Positions 11,097-18,715 of a stretch of 31,073 nt of DNA are shown one piece after another. Within the stretch, counting starts at the first letter, position 1, and each line of letters begins with the position of its first letter. The stretch is from DATARH01 sp050246595 (GTDB lineage Bacteria > Pseudomonadota > Alphaproteobacteria > ATCC43930 > CGMCC-115725): the NCBI GenBank assembly GCA_050246595.1, contig JBFWVT010000056.1:1-31073 (forward strand). Reading direction: 5' to 3'. Both the position numbers and the translations under genes were made by a program. The notes beneath the pieces are model-generated. The model did no database searches. It saw only the letters and a program-made list of their open reading frames with translations, and was not told where the DNA came from.

Positions 11097-12302
11097 CTAA
11101 GCGGCCGCCGCGGCGCGCAACCGGTCGAGACCTTGCGCCAGATCGGCGATCAGGTCGCGCGGGTCTTCGAGACCGATATGGATGCGCACCAGCGGCCCCT
11201 CCGCCTGCCAGCGCGTCGCAGTGCGGCTGCGCTCGGGAAAGGACGGCTGGATCAGGCTCTCATAGCCGCCCCAGCTCGCGCCGATCCCGAACAGGTCGAG
11301 CGAATCGACAAACGCGGCGACCGCCTCCTTCGGCACGGCTTTCAGCACGACGCCGAACAGTCCGCTGGCGCCGAGAAAGTCGCGTTTCCATAGCGCGTGT
11401 CCGGGGTCCTCGGGCAGCGCCGGGTAGAGTACGCGCGACACCTCGGGCCGGGTTTGCAGCCAGCGCGCGACCTCCAGCGCGTTTCTCTGATGGCGTTCGA
11501 GCCGCACGCTCAAGGTACGCATGCCGCGCAAAGCGAAAAAGATGTCGTCCGGCCCGGCGCAATGACCGAGATCGGCGATCATCGAGCGCACCGGCAGCCA
11601 GCTTTCCTCGTTGGTCACGACCGCGCCGAGCATGATGTCGGAATGACCGCCGATATACTTGGTCGCGGCGTGGATCGAGACATCGACCCCGTGCTCGAAC
11701 GGGCGGAACAGGTACGGCGTCGCCCAGGTATTGTCCATCAGGACGCGCGCCCCGTAGCGATGCGCGACCGCGGCGATCGCCGGGATGTCCTGCACCTCGA
11801 AGGTTAGCGAGCCGGGCGATTCGACATAGACGACCCTGGTGTTGGGCCGCATCAGCCGCTCGATCCCGTCACCGATCAGCGGGTCGTAATAGGTCGTCTC
11901 GACCCCGCAGCGGGTCAGCACGCGGTTGCAGAAATTGCGCGCCGGACCATACACCGAATCGACCATCAATACGTGGTCGCCGGCGCTGACGCAGGCTTGC
12001 AGCGGCGCCGTGACCGCGGCCAGCCCGGACGAGACGATCGCGGCGCGGTAGCCGCCCTCGATCTTGGCCAGCAGTTCCTCAAGGGCAAAGGTCGTCGGCG
12101 TGCCCGATAATCCGTAGCGCACGACGCCGAACTGCGCCTTCGGGTCCGGCCGGTTCTCCCACTCCGCGACATTGCGCGAGAGGATCGTCGAGGCGTGATA
12201 GACGGGCGGGTTGATCGCGCCGTGCTGTGTCTCCGGGTTGCGCCCGAGATGGGTTAAGAGCGTGTCCTTGCGGTAGTTGCGCGGCCGGTCGTCATTTCTC
12301 AT
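11097..12302 (-). CDS. metC: Cystathionine beta-lyase (Cys/Met metabolism PLP enzyme)
   Basis: A PLP-dependent enzyme of the Cys/Met gamma family, 401 residues, which in the MetC role splits cystathionine to homocysteine, ammonia and pyruvate in methionine synthesis. PLP-binding features are visible: the Schiff-base Lys215 in HAATKYIGGHSD, the pyridine-nitrogen Asp190 in VLMDNTWATPY, and Tyr118 in DSVYGP, which stacks on the cofactor. The N-terminal RYGLSGTPT block contributes the phosphate-binding Tyr/Arg from the partner subunit. The MetC-like C-terminal motif ASWGGYESL is present. This supports a beta-lyase over the gamma-synthase or gamma-lyase branches, although specificity in this family is hard to read from sequence. 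About 270 bp of non-coding DNA lie upstream. Confidence 0.9.
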   Translation of the reverse strand: MRNDDRPRNYRKDTLLTHLGRNPETQHGAINPPVYHASTILSRNVAEWENRPDPKAQFGVVRYGLSGTPTTFALEELLAKIEGGYRAAIVSSGLAAVTAPLQACVSAGDHVLMVDSVYGPARNFCNRVLTRCGVETTYYDPLIGDGIERLMRPNTRVVYVESPGSLTFEVQDIPAIAAVAHRYGARVLMDNTWATPYLFRPFEHGVDVSIHAATKYIGGHSDIMLGAVVTNEESWLPVRSMIADLGHCAGPDDIFFALRGMRTLSVRLERHQRNALEVARWLQTRPEVSRVLYPALPEDPGHALWKRDFLGASGLFGVVLKAVPKEAVAAFVDSLDLFGIGASWGGYESLIQPSFPERSRTATRWQAEGPLVRIHIGLEDPRDLIADLAQGLDRLRAAAAA

Positions 12303-12572
12303 GTTGCCTCGATTCTTCCGCGTTGAGCGCCAGCCGCCCGATGCCGCGGCATTATTGCCGTCGCGCCGTCGCGAATGCCAGTGACGCGTTACGTCCCGGC
12401 ACGGCTGGCGACCGGCATGGCTTTCCGTTGCGTCTCCGCGCGCCGCATCGGCAGCGGCGGATCATGACAAGCGGCTTTGCGTCGGTCACTTCTCCGTTTT
12501 CCGCCATTTCCACACCCGATCAGGCACCCGCGATAGCCTGCCCCCTCCCTGCTCTGCCCGTCGATAACATTG
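12303..12572 (-). other. metC upstream region, non-coding, with a GACGCAAAGCC motif
   Basis: This 270-bp stretch has no credible gene. On the minus strand, in the direction of metC, positions 12483-12473 read GACGCAAAGCC, identical to the most conserved core of c-di-GMP-I (GEMM) riboswitches. A GCTGCCGATG segment and a GCCGC/GCGGC inverted repeat follow. The 5' half of a GEMM aptamer (GGCAAACC plus a GNRA-capped hairpin) is not clearly present, so I treat it as an unproven leader element. The upstream edge of the region is the mobile element at 12573. Confidence 0.25.
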
Positions 12573-12733
12573 GGTAGTGTCTCAGTTTGAAATTGGCCCA
12601 CTGCGCCGCTCCGGAGTATCCCCTTGGGACCGCCCTCGGCAAGTTCAGGACGGTCGCGGCTCCGGCCCGCGGTCAGCCCGAGAGCGCCGGCGCCGCAGAA
12701 CGGCAAGGTTAAAATTCAAACTGAGTCACTACC
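12573..12733. mobile_element. Non-autonomous palindromic element (MITE-like), copy 2, 161 bp
   Basis: It has the same terminal repeats as the copies at 10033 and 30309: left GGTAGTGTCTCAGTTTGAAA, right (reverse-complemented) GGTAGTGACTCAGTTTGAAT. It is bounded by a perfect 8-bp target duplication TAACATTG (12565-12572 and 12734-12741). The subterminal bases beside the right end (CAAGGTT) are shared with the other copies, but the core differs: the GTCATTCCGGGGC palindrome is absent and a GC-rich unrelated segment fills the middle. This is a variant of the same family with an exchanged interior. Its right end lies 53 bp upstream of the GTG start of the membrane-protein gene. Confidence 0.88.
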
Positions 12734-12786
12734 TAACATTGACCGGAGTTGCGGGAGATGCCACAAGTGCCCCCCGGAGGGGGACT

Positions 12787-13923
12787 GTGATACCGGTCAT
12801 ATCTGCTGGAAGCGGCGAACTGCCGGTTGCTGAGGCGCGCCGGCAAAGGGCGGTCCATGCATTCCATGGTGGGCTGCTATTTGTCACGGTTATTCCTTAT
12901 TTCATTCTCGGCCTCCAATTCGCCGGTTACGGTGGAGCTGAACTGGCCACGGCTATGATCGCCTTTTTCGCTACCGGCCATGTCCCGGCAACATTTTATC
13001 TCTTGACGGATAGACGTATTCGCCGATTTGTCATCGACAACCGGCGGGCAATGATATACCTCTGCATCGCCATTATGGTCGTCACCTTTGGGGTGTTCGG
13101 ATTTTTGGCAGCGAATGTCGGCGGCGGCGCTCCGATCATTGTCTTTTTCTTCATGTTATTTTACACCTTATGGCAAACTTGGCATTTCGCTAAGCAGAAT
13201 TGGGGCGTATTCGCGTTTTCTTGTATCTGCGAACGGCGAATGCCTGCCCTTAAAAGCGAGAAATGGGCTATCTTCGGCGGTGGAATTGCCGGTCTGCTCG
13301 GGGTATATCAGGCAGCGGGAACCGGTCTGAAGACGTATTATACCGGGAATGAAACGTCCTGGGCCGATGCGTCTTTTGGGGCCTTGTGGTATCTCGGTCT
13401 CGTCATACTGGCTGCAAGCATGGCCCTGGCAGTATTGTCTTTGTGGCTGCGCCGCGCCGAGCAAACGGCGCTCAATAGCGCCATGCTGTTGGTGAGCACG
13501 GCTTTCTTTCTCCCGTATTACTTCACTGGAGATTTTCTTGTAGCTTTTGTCTCTTTCACGTGGGCGCATGGCTTACAATATTTGTTGTTCTTACTGGGTC
13601 ATGCGGTTAACCGACGTGATGCCGGGGCAAAAACCGCTCCGGCTTCCCTACGGCGCTGGGGGCATATATTGGGCATTATTCTGTACTTTGCGCTTTGTGG
13701 ATTTCTGGTTCGTGACCTGATCGTCTGGGCGACACAATTCGGAACGGCAACCGCGGCTTTGTTGAATGTTCAGGCCAACTATTCGATGATCCTGAATATG
13801 GTTGTGGCCTTCTTGACTGGAATCACAATGGTCCACTTCGTTTGGGACGCACGCATTTGGCGGCTGCGTCATCCGGAATCCCGTGCCTGGATGCGCGAGC
13901 GCTTCAGCTTTTTGTTCGGCTGA
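12787..13923 (+). CDS. Polytopic membrane protein of unknown function (378 aa)
   Basis: I choose GTG 12787 because GGAGG lies just upstream and because the open frame before it runs through mobile element 2 and is not native. About ten hydrophobic helices are visible (roughly 29-46, 52-73, 88-110, 115-132, 160-177, 196-220, 229-246, 251-273, 291-314, 336-353). Conserved-looking His or aromatic motifs sit at membrane edges: GHVPATFYL (H65), WHFAKQNWG (H133), WAHGLQYLLF (H261) and HFVWDARIWRLRHP (H350). This pattern reminds me of uncharacterised bacterial membrane proteins with an 'H-x3-D-x2-IWR' ending, but I cannot name a function. The base composition is clearly more AT-rich than the flanking housekeeping genes, suggesting transfer. 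It begins a three-gene operon, and the next gene starts 37 bp after it. Confidence 0.8.
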   Translation: MIPVISAGSGELPVAEARRQRAVHAFHGGLLFVTVIPYFILGLQFAGYGGAELATAMIAFFATGHVPATFYLLTDRRIRRFVIDNRRAMIYLCIAIMVVTFGVFGFLAANVGGGAPIIVFFFMLFYTLWQTWHFAKQNWGVFAFSCICERRMPALKSEKWAIFGGGIAGLLGVYQAAGTGLKTYYTGNETSWADASFGALWYLGLVILAASMALAVLSLWLRRAEQTALNSAMLLVSTAFFLPYYFTGDFLVAFVSFTWAHGLQYLLFLLGHAVNRRDAGAKTAPASLRRWGHILGIILYFALCGFLVRDLIVWATQFGTATAALLNVQANYSMILNMVVAFLTGITMVHFVWDARIWRLRHPESRAWMRERFSFLFG

Positions 13924-13960
13924 ACGGGAGGGGGCCAGCGACGCCGGAGAAAGGACCGCT

Positions 13961-14356
13961 ATGCACCGTCGACTAGGAATCGGCGTCGCCGCCCTCGCGG
14001 TACTAATCTTGTGCACTTTATCGTATTACGCGAATAACCCCTTGTTTCCGGAGCTGGCGGGCCGATGGAAAGTCGCGAAGATGGAAAACGTTCCTTTCCA
14101 GCTGCGATTTTCCGTATCGGAAAATGTTCATTTCAACATCGATCCCCGAGGGCTGCTGGGAAACAAGGGTACGCCCTTCACGATGATGATCATACCCGGG
14201 AATTGCGGTTCCGGCTGCTATTACGTATACGACAATTTCAATCCGATACGGCCAGGGTGGCTGTATCGGCTTAACCGCGGGTCGACCTCCGATCAGCTAT
14301 ACCTGCACCCGACGGACGATTCCGTCATTATGCTCGAACGCCTACAGGGCCAATAG
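13961..14356 (+). CDS. Small membrane-anchored protein of unknown function (131 aa)
   Basis: Starts at ATG 13961 with a GGAGAAAGGA ribosome binding site. Residues 5-21 (LGIGVAALAVLILCTLS) form one uncleaved-looking membrane anchor or signal anchor. A compact domain of about 105 residues follows, beginning ELAGRWKVAK and containing PGNCGSGCYYVYDNF, whose two cysteines could form a disulphide outside the membrane. The end reads DDSVIMLERL. The 'GRWkv...' opening and 'i.L.R' ending resemble small beta-barrel (lipocalin-like) domains, but this is only an impression. The gene lies between the polytopic membrane protein (37 bp) and the LTA-synthase-like enzyme (12 bp), so the three are probably co-transcribed. 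The start used in longer readings (13883) lies inside the previous gene and is not favoured. Confidence 0.75.
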   Translation: MHRRLGIGVAALAVLILCTLSYYANNPLFPELAGRWKVAKMENVPFQLRFSVSENVHFNIDPRGLLGNKGTPFTMMIIPGNCGSGCYYVYDNFNPIRPGWLYRLNRGSTSDQLYLHPTDDSVIMLERLQGQ

Positions 14357-14368
14357 CAGCTCGCCTTC

Positions 14369-16081
14369 ATGCCGCGCATTGACAAAGCCTTTCTGCTACG
14401 ATTGACCGAGCGGATATCGCTTCTGGTCCTGCAGATGCTGGCAATCTCGATTCTTGTCGGGGTGACAGCACACATCGCCGGTAGAGAGCCGTCCTTTCCC
14501 GGCGCAATCGCGATCTTTCTCCTGCTGGCCTTTCCCGCTGCCGTGCTCCTGCTTTTTTCCGGCCGCATTCTGTCCACATCCCTGGCTATCGCCGGTGTGC
14601 TCCTTGCGATCGAACGTATCGATGCCAAGAAATACAGTCTGATAAATGAGCACCTGCACATATTCGATCTTCTGACCATTTGGGAATACAGCAGGGGTGG
14701 AAATTTTGCGTTGCTGGAAGCGTACGCGGATTCAATTCTGGCGTGGTCCGCGCTGGCGGCGGGCGGCGTAGTTCTCTATTTTTTGCTTCGCTATATCGAC
14801 AATCGGGTTCGGCCCTTTTCCTTGTGGCATAGATCGCGGGCGGTGGCTTATATCGTGTTAGCCGGCGCCCTAATTAATGCGGCAATCTTTGCGAGCGGTA
14901 GCTTCTTCTGGACTGCATCAAACCAATTCTTGTACAGCCGTACCAAGCAATATGGCCCGTTGATTTTATCATATCTGCTCAGCTCCGGTGCAGACTATCT
15001 ACGCGTCAGTTCCGAAATCAGCGAAGCTTCCGCGCTCGGCCATCTGCGCAGTGCAAGCGGCCCGCCGCAGGGCGTTACAGCATGCACCAATTGCCCGGAT
15101 ATAATCACGATTCATGTGGAGAGCGTGTTTGACCCGAAAATTCTGGCAGCTTACGCTGATACACACCCGTTAACCGAAATGCTGAACCCGCGCCTGCCGT
15201 CCATCAACGGGCCGTTGAAGACGCATGTTGCTGGCGGTATGAGCATGATATCGGAGTTTATTTTTAATTGTGGCATTAGCCACGAAATGTTTGGTACAGC
15301 CGGTTCTTACCCGAACCTGTTCATGCCGAAGCTGATCGACCGCTGCGTTCCAGGATACCTGCGGGATAATGGCTATCAGACCGAGCTGATCAGCTCGGTG
15401 CGCAAGGACGTGATGCGATATGGCGAAGTCTATCAGGCGTATGGTATCGATCGAATTTTTGAACCAGGCACACTTGATATCCCGACTGACTGGGTCAAGA
15501 TGCGCGACCACTATTTTGTGGACGCCGCGATCGAGCGTTTACAGCAGCCGCGTCACACGCCACGGTTGATCATGCTGCTGACCTGGTGGAACCACGGACC
15601 GCACGGCAACACGATTTACGCAGATCGAAGCGAGCTGTTTCCCGGACCTTACGATCTCGAGTCTGCCGGCGACGAGCCGCTGCGCGATTACATCAACCGG
15701 CTGAACGACTCGATCATGGCGTTTCGCCGGCTGGAGGACTACATCGAGAAGTCGCCCGTTCCTACCGTGATCATTTACTATGGCGATCATCATCCCACAA
15801 TGCAGTTAAGCTTCTCCGAGGCGGCGCGGGAACAGTTCGGTCAGGATATCGGCCATATAACCTTTTACCGGATCGTGCGCAATTTCGGCCGTGATCTCCC
15901 ATCCGTGAGGAACAAATATCTTGGGATCGATCACCTGTTCAGCGAGGGGTTGGCGTTTGCGGGGATCAGGTTGCCGCATGAACTGGAGGTGCGCGACAGC
16001 ATTTTACAAGCATGCGGGCAGCAGAGTTCGGGCTGCACTGAGGAACAGCGACGCGCACTCCGGGCCGTCATCCTGAAATAA
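14369..16081 (+). CDS. LTA-synthase/phosphoglycerol transferase-like membrane sulfatase-fold enzyme
   Basis: A 570-residue protein with about five N-terminal membrane helices (roughly 15-35, 44-64, 68-85, 121-141, 157-180) and a large outer domain of the alkaline phosphatase/sulfatase superfamily, the layout of LtaS, MdoB and related transferases. Metal-site motifs are visible: DIITIHVES with E251, TWWNHGPHG with H409, and YYGDHHPT with D473 and H474. The nucleophile position falls in GGMSMISEFIFNCG; relatives usually have Thr there, while here the aligned residue appears to be Ser292. It probably transfers a phosphoglycerol- or phosphoethanolamine-type group to an envelope glycan or lipid, which is inference from the family. 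It is last in the AT-rich operon starting at 12787 and convergent with the VOC gene. Confidence 0.85.
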   Translation: MPRIDKAFLLRLTERISLLVLQMLAISILVGVTAHIAGREPSFPGAIAIFLLLAFPAAVLLLFSGRILSTSLAIAGVLLAIERIDAKKYSLINEHLHIFDLLTIWEYSRGGNFALLEAYADSILAWSALAAGGVVLYFLLRYIDNRVRPFSLWHRSRAVAYIVLAGALINAAIFASGSFFWTASNQFLYSRTKQYGPLILSYLLSSGADYLRVSSEISEASALGHLRSASGPPQGVTACTNCPDIITIHVESVFDPKILAAYADTHPLTEMLNPRLPSINGPLKTHVAGGMSMISEFIFNCGISHEMFGTAGSYPNLFMPKLIDRCVPGYLRDNGYQTELISSVRKDVMRYGEVYQAYGIDRIFEPGTLDIPTDWVKMRDHYFVDAAIERLQQPRHTPRLIMLLTWWNHGPHGNTIYADRSELFPGPYDLESAGDEPLRDYINRLNDSIMAFRRLEDYIEKSPVPTVIIYYGDHHPTMQLSFSEAAREQFGQDIGHITFYRIVRNFGRDLPSVRNKYLGIDHLFSEGLAFAGIRLPHELEVRDSILQACGQQSSGCTEEQRRALRAVILK

Positions 16082-16113
16082 GCCTTAATCACGAAACACT
16101 GGTCGAAGCACCT

Positions 16114-16668
16114 TCATGTATTGATGTTCACCAGCTCCTCGGTCTGCAATCCGGCGCGGACGCGTTCGACCATTTCCTCGGGGTCGAAATCGACACCGAC
16201 CGGGTTTTTGTCGGTGGCCGAGCGCCGCCGCATATAGGCCTGTCCCTCGGACGCGGTGGCGAAATTGTCGATCAGCAATTCGACCTGGTTGCGGTCCGGG
16301 TCGTAATAGTACATCGAGGTCGTCACGCCGTGGTTGACGCAGCGATGCGGCAGGACGCCGAGTTCCTTGAGCCGCAAATAGTTGTCGATCAGCTCGTCGA
16401 GCCCGGCATAGGTGAAGGCCATGTGATGCAGACCCGCCTCGCCGCCGGCGCGCGCGGTTTTGCCCTCGGAAGGAGCTTTCTCCGCCAGCGGACCGGGGTC
16501 GATAAACGCAACCCGGTGATGCTCGTCGTCGTAGCTGATAAAGCAGATGAATTTGTTCTCGTGCAATACCTGCGCTCCGAGAACCGTGCAGTACCAATCG
16601 CGCATCGCGTCGCGGCGGTTGGTCTGCAACACCAGGTGCGAAAGTTTTCGTGGCTTTGGCACGGTCAT
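16114..16668 (-). CDS. VOC (vicinal oxygen chelate) superfamily protein
   Basis: A 184-residue glyoxalase/extradiol dioxygenase-like protein. Two beta-alpha-beta-beta-beta modules can be traced. The candidate metal ligands of type I extradiol dioxygenases are present: H11 in KLSHLVLQT, H82 in GLHHMAF and E130 in RNQVELLIDNF. The C-terminal segment (DFDPEEMVERVRAGLQTEEL) resembles that of catechol 2,3-dioxygenase-like VOC proteins. A metal-dependent enzyme acting on an aromatic or related substrate is likely, but the substrate is not readable. The start at 16668 puts the protein immediately at the first VOC strand. The neighbour is a minus-strand MFS transporter 143 bp upstream. A functional link is possible but unproven. 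Confidence 0.88.
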   Translation of the reverse strand: MTVPKPRKLSHLVLQTNRRDAMRDWYCTVLGAQVLHENKFICFISYDDEHHRVAFIDPGPLAEKAPSEGKTARAGGEAGLHHMAFTYAGLDELIDNYLRLKELGVLPHRCVNHGVTTSMYYYDPDRNQVELLIDNFATASEGQAYMRRRSATDKNPVGVDFDPEEMVERVRAGLQTEELVNINT

Positions 16669-16811
16669 GACGCCCTCCCGGATGTTTCGCGGGAAACCGG
16701 GGGCCGCTCCGGCCCGCCGTTTTCACCGGTTGATATCCGCCTGATTGTAGTCGAACGGACGCACGTCCCAAAGCCCCGCTAATTGCGGATGCCGGCGATA
16801 CGGCCGGAAGC

Positions 16812-18071
16812 TCACCGCTGTCGCAGCGGCAGGATCAGCGCAAAACCGAGCAGGCCGGAAACCACTGCAAAAACGATCGCGCCGCCGTAACCGCCGCTCA
16901 GTTCGACCGCAAGACCGGCAAGACCCGGACCGATTACGGCGGCGAGACCGGTCGCCGTAAAAAACACGCCGAGCATCGTCCCGAGATGCGCGGCGCCGAA
17001 CAACTCGATCAGCACGGCGGGAACGGCGGCGATGCGGCTGCCGTAGCTCATCCCGAGCACGACAGCAAACACGACCAGCCACCAGTAGGCGGCGAGCAGC
17101 CAGATCGCGTAGCTGAGCGCCATCACCAGCACCATCAGCTTGAACAGCCGGACGACGCCGATCCGGTCGCCGAGCGGCCCCAGGACCAGCCGACCGAGAA
17201 TGCCGGTTCCGCCGATCACCGAGATCAGAGCGGCGGCGGCGACCTCGCCGGCGCCGTGCGCCTGGGCAAAGGCGGGCAGAAAGACAAACGGCACGAGCAG
17301 CGCCGAGGTGGCGAAAACCCAGGAAAGATACAGCAGGACAAAGGCGCGCGAGCGCAGCATCTCGGCCGGCCGCTTCCCGGACGCGTCCCCGCCGCGCGCG
17401 ACCGGAGGCGCGCTTGTCAGTGCCGCGCAACCCAGCAGGACGAGACCGCCCGCCAGCCCGAGCACGACAAAAGCCGCGCGCCACCCGTAATGTTCGGTCA
17501 GCGTCGCCGAAATCAGCGGAAAGAACAGCGTGCCGATCCCGGTTCCGGCCGCGGCGATGCCGAGCGCCAGGTTGCGGCGGCGGACGAACCAGCCGCCGAC
17601 GGCCGCGAGGCTCGGCACGTAAACACAGGCACCGCCGACCCCGGCCCCGATCGCGTAGGTCAGATAGGCCAGCCACAGATGCTCGACAAACGCCGTCGCG
17701 CAGAGACCGGCTGCCAGGATCACCGCACCGCTCGCGACGATCGGGCGCGGTCCGTAGCGGTCGGCCAGACGTCCGGCCGGCGCGCCGAGCGCGTAATAGA
17801 CGATCGACGCGATCGAGAAAAACGCCGCGGCGCCGGCAGTGCCGGCGCGCAGATCGGCCGCCATCGGCCGCAGAAAAACGCCGAAACTGTAGAGGAGGCC
17901 GAGCGCGACGGCGCTCGCGAAAAACGCTGCCGCGACAACCGCCCAGGCGCGCCCGGAAGCGACCCCGGGTTCGACCCCGGGTTCGACCTCGGGCTCGACG
18001 CCGGATTGGACGCCGGCGGAGGCGACGCCGTGCGGCGCTGGCGAGACCGGGTCGTCGAGCCGGCGATTCAT
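16812..18071 (-). CDS. Major facilitator superfamily transporter
   Basis: A 419-residue inner-membrane transporter with twelve predicted helices. The cytoplasmic loop 2-3 motif reads GAPAGRLADRYGPRP, the classic MFS motif A, and an equivalent (LGRLVLGPLGDRIG) lies in the second half. The first helix (YSFGVFLRPMAADL) and general pattern are like the oxalate/formate antiporter or monocarboxylate-type MFS group. The substrate is not readable. The first 40 residues are a hydrophilic extension with a tetrapeptide repeat (GVQS, GVEP, EVEP, GVEP, GVAS) encoded by 12-bp tandem repeats. Later starts would remove it, so the true N-terminus is uncertain. The gene is transcribed away from the small gene at 18188. 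Confidence 0.92.
   Translation of the reverse strand: MNRRLDDPVSPAPHGVASAGVQSGVEPEVEPGVEPGVASGRAWAVVAAAFFASAVALGLLYSFGVFLRPMAADLRAGTAGAAAFFSIASIVYYALGAPAGRLADRYGPRPIVASGAVILAAGLCATAFVEHLWLAYLTYAIGAGVGGACVYVPSLAAVGGWFVRRRNLALGIAAAGTGIGTLFFPLISATLTEHYGWRAAFVVLGLAGGLVLLGCAALTSAPPVARGGDASGKRPAEMLRSRAFVLLYLSWVFATSALLVPFVFLPAFAQAHGAGEVAAAALISVIGGTGILGRLVLGPLGDRIGVVRLFKLMVLVMALSYAIWLLAAYWWLVVFAVVLGMSYGSRIAAVPAVLIELFGAAHLGTMLGVFFTATGLAAVIGPGLAGLAVELSGGYGGAIVFAVVSGLLGFALILPLRQR
17960..18019. repeat. Tandem 12-bp repeats inside the MFS gene 5' end
   Basis: Five consecutive 12-bp units are visible: the first two are identical (CGACCCCGGGTT) and the next three are progressively diverged. They encode a G/E-V-x-x tetrapeptide array in the N-terminal tail of the transporter. 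The repeat unit is a multiple of three, so copy-number change would keep the frame and only alter tail length. Confidence 0.85.
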
Positions 18072-18187
18072 GCTTCCTCGGGTTTGGTGACGGTCCGCCA
18101 GTGTCGCGGGAACGCCGCTATCCGGCTTCCCGGTTCTTGCGCTCTTATCTACAGTAGCGCCGGCCGCAACAGCGCGTTCAGGGGACC

Positions 18188-18370
18188 ATGCTCGCGATCC
18201 AGCACCTTACTCCGGGCACCAGGCTGAGGCTGACCGACGGCGCTCTCGCCGAAATCCGCGAGAACCCGCGCGACGGAACCTGGCTGATCGTCCGCCGCCT
18301 CACGCCGGAACCGGGGTCCGAGGACGAATTGCTGATCGTCGACGACATCGCCGAGATCGTGCCGGGCTAG
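18188..18370 (+). CDS. Small hypothetical protein (60 aa)
   Basis: A short gene from ATG 18188 to TAG 18370, divergent from the MFS gene with 116 bp between them. The product reads as a compact beta-rich domain: TPGTRLRLTDGALAEIRENP, then GTWLIVRRL and ELLIVDDIAEIVPG. This form ('G-x-R-V-x-L-x-DG...E-V-x-E-N-P-x-DG-x-W') is one I associate with small conserved alphaproteobacterial proteins, but no function is known to me. The codon usage matches the surrounding genes, which supports it being real. No clear Shine-Dalgarno stronger than AGGGGA just upstream. A stem-loop begins at its stop codon. Confidence 0.65.
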   Translation: MLAIQHLTPGTRLRLTDGALAEIRENPRDGTWLIVRRLTPEPGSEDELLIVDDIAEIVPG

Positions 18371-18482
18371 AGCCTGATCGGTTCAGATCGAAGCGATCCG
18401 AGCCGTGAATCAGGCTCTGCATATTCAAATCAAGGGCAAGGTTCACGGGTCAGATGCTTCCATCCGACCCGATCTTGCTCTG
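18369..18482. repeat. Two adjacent stem-loops after the small gene
   Basis: First, arms AGAGCCTGAT (18369-18378) and ATCAGGCTCT (18409-18418) form a perfect 10-bp stem overlapping the stop codon of the 60-aa gene. Second, near 18448-18475, CGGGTCAGATG and CATCCGACCCG pair with one mismatch around a CTTC loop. These may terminate the small gene or be fragments of a dispersed palindromic repeat. Neither is followed by a run of T, so an intrinsic terminator is uncertain. The rest of the gap to 18716 shows no gene I can support. Confidence 0.6.
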
Positions 18483-18715
18483 GGTACGGAAGGGGCCGCC
18501 AGGTCGGGGCATAACGCGGGGAAGGCCTGAGGTCGACGATGCATGTTATCGCCGCAGCCGATCCGACAAACCGGTTGCCCGTGCGATCAACCGTCGATAA
18601 CTTATGTAGCCGAAAGTCTCAACGGCATAAAAGATCGCCTTTGGGGGGCCGGAAGTTCGGGAATGCCGATCCGGATGGTAATGGCTGCCGCTTGCCTTAC
18701 AGGGGGAACAGGGCA

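Noticed and set aside
12577..12786. N-terminal extension of the membrane-protein frame beginning MSQFE
   Set aside because: The bases are inside mobile element 2, whose terminal repeat happens to encode MSQFE. A better start with a GGAGG site exists at 12787.
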